This document shows positions 6,098 to 7,699 of a stretch of DNA of 7,699 nt, in pieces; position 1 is the stretch's first letter; each line of letters begins with the position of its first letter. This DNA comes from Desulfobulbaceae bacterium (lineage in GTDB: Bacteria; Desulfobacterota; Desulfobulbia; Desulfobulbales; Desulfobulbaceae). The translations under genes were made by a program, and so were the position numbers. The stretch is from the NCBI GenBank assembly GCA_026986885.1, contig JALSNT010000574.1, positions 1 through 7,699 of the forward strand. The letters are read 5' to 3'. The notes under the pieces are model-generated. The model was not told the origin of the DNA, ran no database searches, and was given only the letters and a program-made list of their open reading frames with translations.

Positions 6098-6116
6098 GCC
6101 TGAATTCAATTCAGGT
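6098..6116. other. Hairpin between convergent genes
   Basis: CCTGAATT (6099-6106) and AATTCAGG (6108-6115) form a near-perfect palindrome in the 33 bases between the msrAB stop and the stop of the convergent TSCPD gene. No T-run follows on either strand, since the T-run on the plus strand lies before it. It is not a standard intrinsic terminator, but it may stabilise both 3' ends. Confidence 0.4.
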
Positions 6117-6682
6117 TACGGTGTTGTCTGGCCGTCTTTGACATCCGTATCGCTTTTTCCGGTTGAATATCGGCTGAGTACGCCGTAAAGCATGTCAGGC
6201 AGATCATCACGCTGGCGGGAGCTTCTTTTGATCTGTTTCAGGCATTTTTCAAGGGTCAACCGTTCGCCAAGAAATATATGACGCAGCATGAGTGATATCA
6301 GGCGGGTGATGGTCGTTAAATTGGAAATGCGGGACTGCAGTTCGTTATCACGGTCAAAGGCGGTTGAGGCAAAGACTTCCACCGGGTTTCCTTCTACTTC
6401 GGAAATAGAGAGATACCATTTGTTGTCTTCCCTGTCCACGGTTCGGTAGCGTTTGCCATCCAGCACATCGGGTAATTCGCCCTCGTCTTTGATCGGCTGT
6501 CCGGTTGTCCGCGGCAGGATTGGTTCGTCGTGAATTTCACACCAGGCTTTTCTTATTTCTTCCGGATGATTCTTTACATAACCGATAATGGCCTTACAGG
6601 TGGCACAAAGCTGCCTGTCACCGGTTTGTCGCAGCTTCTTCTGCTGCCCGCACAGGGAGCAATATTTCTTGGTTTCCGTCAA
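6116..6682 (-). CDS. Zinc-ribbon plus TSCPD-domain protein (NrdJ C-terminal-like)
   Basis: A protein of 188 residues from a TTG at 6682, or 203 from an ATG at 6727; numbering here follows the longer form. A probable zinc ribbon is formed by C23-x2-C26 (YCSLCG) and C41-x2-C44 (LCATCK). Residues 86-167 (LPDVLDGKRYRT, then NKWYLSISEVEGNPVEVF, then SNLTTITRLISLMLRHIFLG and LEKCLKQIKR) resemble the TSCPD domain at the C-terminus of adenosylcobalamin-dependent ribonucleotide reductase NrdJ and in related stand-alone proteins. No reductase catalytic domain is present, so it cannot be the enzyme; a regulatory or accessory role is a guess. The TTG start is preferred because AGGAG stands seven bases before it, while the ATG has only CAGAG. 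The C-terminal tail is polar and probably disordered. It is convergent with msrAB and divergent from the methyltransferase-cobO pair. Confidence 0.75.
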   Translation of the reverse strand: MTETKKYCSLCGQQKKLRQTGDRQLCATCKAIIGYVKNHPEEIRKAWCEIHDEPILPRTTGQPIKDEGELPDVLDGKRYRTVDREDNKWYLSISEVEGNPVEVFASTAFDRDNELQSRISNLTTITRLISLMLRHIFLGERLTLEKCLKQIKRSSRQRDDLPDMLYGVLSRYSTGKSDTDVKDGQTTP

Positions 6683-6689
6683 TGGTGGA

Positions 6690-6694
6690 CTCCT
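6690..6694 (-). promoter_or_regulatory. Ribosome binding site deciding the TSCPD gene start
   Basis: On the minus strand AGGAG is followed seven bases later by the in-frame TTG at 6680-6682. This is better than the site ahead of the ATG at 6725-6727 and removes 15 Pro-rich residues from the N-terminus. The choice is not certain. Confidence 0.5.
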
Positions 6695-6819
6695 GAGGGT
6701 TTCTGATGGTTCTCCCGCCGGCAGCATTTTTACTCTGGTAGAGTGCCGTCCTTTTATGGTAGTACACAGGAAATTTTAACATAATGTGTCAGAAAATGAA
6801 TTTCTTTGCAAGGGAAACC

Positions 6820-7407
6820 ATGCGGCGCAGATATAATAGAAAACTTGACATGCAGGCCCGCTTTGTTAAAGCGGCGCGCAGAAATATGGTGGATGCAGCC
6901 CCCGGCATTCATTCCTGTATTGTCGTGCTTGACGGTTTAAAGCCCGACTTTAATATCGGTAAGATTTTCAGAACCGCAGAGGCCTTCAGTATTCGGGAAA
7001 TCCATCTTGTCGGTGTCGAATATTTTGATCCGGAACCGGCCAAGGGGTCGGTCAGGTGGCTGCCTTTTTTTCAGTATGCCGATTTTGCAGACTGTTACCG
7101 GGAAATAAGGGCTCGCGGTTACACCTGCATTAGTCTGGAACCGGGCCAACAGACCATGCTCGGCGAGGGAAAACTTCCGGTAAAGGCGGCTTTTGTTTTT
7201 GGTCATGAGGAGTTCGGCCTCAGTTTTGATCGAGCCGATTATCCCGATATTCTCTCTCTTTCCATTGCCCAGTGGGGGCATGTCCAGAGTTTGAATGTCA
7301 GTATTGCGGCATCAATTGTTTTGTACGAATACGTTCGTCAACATGGCCGTTCACCGCAGGAAGGGTTGAAACAGCATCCTGTTCAGATCGGCAGAGACAG
7401 GAGATGA
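6820..7407 (+). CDS. SpoU/TrmH-family RNA 2'-O-methyltransferase
   Basis: A 195-residue SPOUT-class protein with the three SpoU motifs. Motif 1 is NIGKIFRTAEAF (residues 45-56; the Arg at 51 is the expected catalytic residue), motif 2 FVFGHEEFGL (125-134) and motif 3 SIAQWGHVQSLNVSIA (148-163). Motif 3 normally begins I-P-M/Q; here Ala replaces the Pro. Such enzymes bind S-adenosylmethionine in a deep trefoil knot and methylate a ribose in tRNA or rRNA as dimers. The target base is not evident: it is TrmH-like in size, lacks the extra N-terminal RNA-binding domain of RlmB, and has a basic start (MRRRYNRKL). The ATG at 6820 was chosen because AAGGGA precedes it. ATGs at 6784 and 6796 would add 12 or 8 residues but have no well-spaced ribosome site, and a possible CATAAT box at 6780-6785 overlaps the first. 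The stop overlaps the cobO start. Confidence 0.87.
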   Translation: MRRRYNRKLDMQARFVKAARRNMVDAAPGIHSCIVVLDGLKPDFNIGKIFRTAEAFSIREIHLVGVEYFDPEPAKGSVRWLPFFQYADFADCYREIRARGYTCISLEPGQQTMLGEGKLPVKAAFVFGHEEFGLSFDRADYPDILSLSIAQWGHVQSLNVSIAASIVLYEYVRQHGRSPQEGLKQHPVQIGRDRR

Positions 7408-7699
7408 TGACACGACAACAAAAGGACAGGCAGGGCCTGCTTCTTGTATTCACAGGAAACGGCAAGGGCAAGACCACTGCCGCCCTCGGGTTGGCATTCC
7501 GGGCCCTCGGCCACGGGCAGCGGGTTGCGGTTATTCAGTTTATCAAGGGAAGTTGGAAATATGGAGAACTGGAAGCTGCCAAACGATTTTCGGATCAGCT
7601 TGACTTTCATGTCATGGGACGTGGTTTTACCTGGAAATCAGATGATCTGGAAAAAGATATTGCTGCAGCCCGTGAGGCCTGGCGGTTTGCCTGTGATCT
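7407..7699 (+). CDS. cobO: Corrinoid adenosyltransferase CobO/BtuR, N-terminal part
   Basis: The first 97 codons of a gene that runs off the right edge. The N-terminus has a P-loop, GNGKGKTT at residues 17-24, in the form typical of CobO/CobA/BtuR, followed by ALGLAFRALGHGQRVAVIQF, then FIKGSWKYGELEA and VMGRGFTWKSDD. The enzyme transfers the adenosyl group of ATP to the reduced cobalt of corrinoids, the step that gives adenosylcobalamin or its a,c-diamide precursor, in the cytoplasm. The gene overlaps the methyltransferase stop as TGATG (7405-7409), so translation is probably coupled. AGGAG at 7399-7403 stands three bases before the ATG at 7407; the ATG at 7404 touches it directly and is less likely. 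No cobalamin riboswitch is visible upstream. Confidence 0.92.
   Translation, partial: MTRQQKDRQGLLLVFTGNGKGKTTAALGLAFRALGHGQRVAVIQFIKGSWKYGELEAAKRFSDQLDFHVMGRGFTWKSDDLEKDIAAAREAWRFACD

Noticed and set aside
6683..6819. Cobalamin riboswitch controlling the methyltransferase-cobO operon
   Set aside because: The divergent interval is too short and contains no B12-box-like sequence that I can recognise.
1..7699. CRISPR array, toxin-antitoxin pair, phage or defence system
   Set aside because: No regularly spaced repeats, cas, toxin, integrase or transposase coding sequence was found on either strand.

Overview
The window is an ordinary-looking chromosomal stretch of a bacterium, most likely an anaerobic or microaerophilic sulfur-cycling member of the Desulfobacterota (Desulfobulbales-like). 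The inference rests on a DUF39/HcyBio homocysteine-biosynthesis protein (a family of sulfate reducers and methanogens), a LarE-type sulfur transferase with a three-cysteine set, a stand-alone ribonucleotide-reductase-type TSCPD protein and a cobalamin adenosyltransferase. No marker gene fixes the taxon. No phage, CRISPR array, insertion sequence with transposase, or defence system is visible.

Layout. 1-422: 3' end of a HcyBio gene. 423-803: gene-free; it holds a 187-bp fold-back repeat (478-664) with 23-bp terminal inverted repeats, followed by a TATAAT box. 804-1607: larE. 1608-1883: leader region with a good sigma70-type promoter. 1884-2156: HU histone-like protein. 2157-2483: non-coding, with nested stems (possible small RNA or HU 3' UTR structure) and a strong terminator. 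2484-2560: tRNA-Pro(CGG), followed by a second strong terminator. 2608-2818: non-coding, with a fold-back inverted repeat that encloses a degenerate copy of the terminator upstream of the tRNA. 2819-3496 (minus): YkgJ-type cysteine-cluster protein, divergent from an MFS exporter (3654-4946). 5015-6082: exported MsrA-MsrB fusion, convergent with a zinc-ribbon plus TSCPD-domain protein (6116-6682, minus). That gene is divergent from a SpoU-family RNA methyltransferase (6820-7407), which is translationally coupled to cobO (7407 to the window end).

How the genes fit together. Only two links are supported by arrangement: the SpoU methyltransferase and cobO share a transcript, and the TSCPD protein is divergent from them. 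Because TSCPD domains occur in adenosylcobalamin-dependent ribonucleotide reductase and CobO makes adenosyl-corrinoids, a cobalamin/ribonucleotide-reduction connection is possible but inferred. HcyBio, LarE and MsrAB all concern sulfur chemistry but are not in one operon.

Three starts here (larE, the TSCPD gene, the methyltransferase) were moved from the longest ORF to codons with good Shine-Dalgarno spacing. The most unusual features are the structured non-coding segments (478-664, 2250-2443, 2637-2737), not a new multigene system.
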